This document shows positions 14,273 to 14,814 of a stretch of DNA of 14,814 bases, in pieces. A program made the position numbers and the translations under genes. The notes below the pieces were generated by a model that was given only the letters and a program-made list of their open reading frames with translations, was not told where the DNA came from and searched no databases. This DNA is from Candidatus Nitrosocosmicus sp. Its GTDB lineage: Archaea > Thermoproteota > Nitrososphaeria > Nitrososphaerales > Nitrososphaeraceae. Each line of letters begins with the position of its first letter. The stretch's first letter is position 1. The stretch lies in the NCBI GenBank assembly GCA_030452275.1, contig JAKDMR010000019.1, positions 1 to 14,814 on the forward strand, read 5' to 3'.

Positions 14273-14814
14273 TATTATATAGATGTTAGCAAGTCACAGA
14301 ATAAAAAATGATCATTATGGTATTATTTCCTAGTGACATAGTCATAGATTTATTGAATTAGATGCCTTTTGTAGATATTTATCACGTTATTGAAGCCTTA
14401 CGTCATCTTATCTTGATTCAAAGGGACTTGCCTATTTTTATTTGGGTTTGAGCGTACTACTACCTAGAAATATTGTATATTATTGAACTAAATTATCGAT
14501 TTGTAAAATCAGAATGCAAAGTAGATAAAGAAAGCAAAATTAACACACTGTGTATACTTAGGTGCCTTCAGTTCATTTAGTTCTTTTCCTCATAAAGAAA
14601 CCCACATTGATAATATGCACCTGTAATCAAATCCTTGTAAAATCCGTATCTTTTTTTATGAATTCAGATACAAGATCGAATTTTCATTACCAATTTCTCA
14701 AGAGCTGTTGATTAGATAAGAGGTAGAGTACAAAGTCACTATTCTTTAGGTAAGAAAGATGCTGTGTTGCATGATTCATCCAGATTACAAATAATTCATA
14801 TCTTTTGTCTTGTC
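14273..14814. other. Upstream spacer of the alcohol/aldehyde dehydrogenase operon
   Basis: AT-rich with stops in all frames and no gene, RNA or repeat array recognised. It contains the operon promoter near its left end and a TGATCA palindrome next to it (14309-14314). Anything transcribed from beyond 14814 cannot be judged. Confidence 0.5.
14301..14309 (-). promoter_or_regulatory. TATA-like box of the adh-aldh operon
   Basis: On the minus strand ATTTTTTAT lies 28-36 bases before the ATG at 14272, which would place the transcription start only a few bases ahead of the codon (nearly leaderless). No Shine-Dalgarno-like sequence precedes the ATG, which agrees with that. Confidence 0.4.

Noticed and set aside
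1..14814. tRNA, rRNA or CRISPR array anywhere in the window
   Set aside because: Scanned spacers for T-arm-like GGTTCRAATCC patterns and regularly spaced direct repeats on both strands; none found by eye. A covariance-model scan would be decisive.

Overview
The window looks like a stretch of chromosome from a soil-type ammonia-oxidising archaeon (Thaumarchaeota/Nitrososphaeria, most like Nitrosocosmicus or Nitrososphaera). This is inferred from AT-rich DNA, long non-coding spacers, TATA-like boxes close to start codons, TTG/GTG starts, a Sulfolobus-type zinc alcohol dehydrogenase, a UDGb-type uracil-DNA glycosylase, and IS5/IS110-type transposase debris. No rRNA, tRNA or CRISPR array was seen, so the taxonomic call is a judgement from gene content.

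Layout. 313-1002 (-): family 5 uracil-DNA glycosylase. It is divergent from a DUF488 protein at 1279-1656 (+), which has a perfect 9-bp dyad in its promoter. 1780-2945 (-): a Rieske [2Fe-2S] ferredoxin followed by a ferredoxin-NAD(P)H-reductase-like flavoprotein, a two-gene electron-transfer unit. 3181-4480: a nested mobile-element region. A complete IS5-like insertion sequence (3368-4407, with imperfect 19-bp terminal repeats and an 8-bp target duplication) sits inside an older decayed transposase of the same family on the opposite strand. 4624-6483 (+): a lone succinate dehydrogenase/fumarate reductase flavoprotein. 6484-7673: a long spacer with an IS110-type remnant. 7674-8999 (+): malic enzyme with a low-complexity insert. 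9000-9737: spacer with no convincing gene. 9738-11477 (+): pyruvate oxidase (PoxB), very similar to the enterobacterial enzyme and visibly GC-richer than its neighbours. 11778-14272 (-): a translationally coupled zinc alcohol dehydrogenase and succinate-semialdehyde-type aldehyde dehydrogenase. 14273-14814: upstream spacer.

How the genes may work together (inference). The right two-thirds is a run of central-carbon oxidoreductases. Alcohol dehydrogenase and aldehyde dehydrogenase could take a hydroxy-acid such as 4-hydroxybutyrate, or another alcohol, through the aldehyde to the acid (succinate). The SdhA-like protein would interconvert succinate and fumarate. Malic enzyme gives pyruvate from malate, and PoxB turns pyruvate into acetate and CO2 while reducing quinone. 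With a fumarase encoded elsewhere this would be an overflow or reserve-burning path from the 3-hydroxypropionate/4-hydroxybutyrate cycle to acetate. The genes are not one operon: most have their own promoter-like region.

A second window-wide feature is trinucleotide microsatellites inside coding sequence. They encode poly-Gln, poly-Asp, poly-Asn and poly-Ser runs in at least five different proteins.
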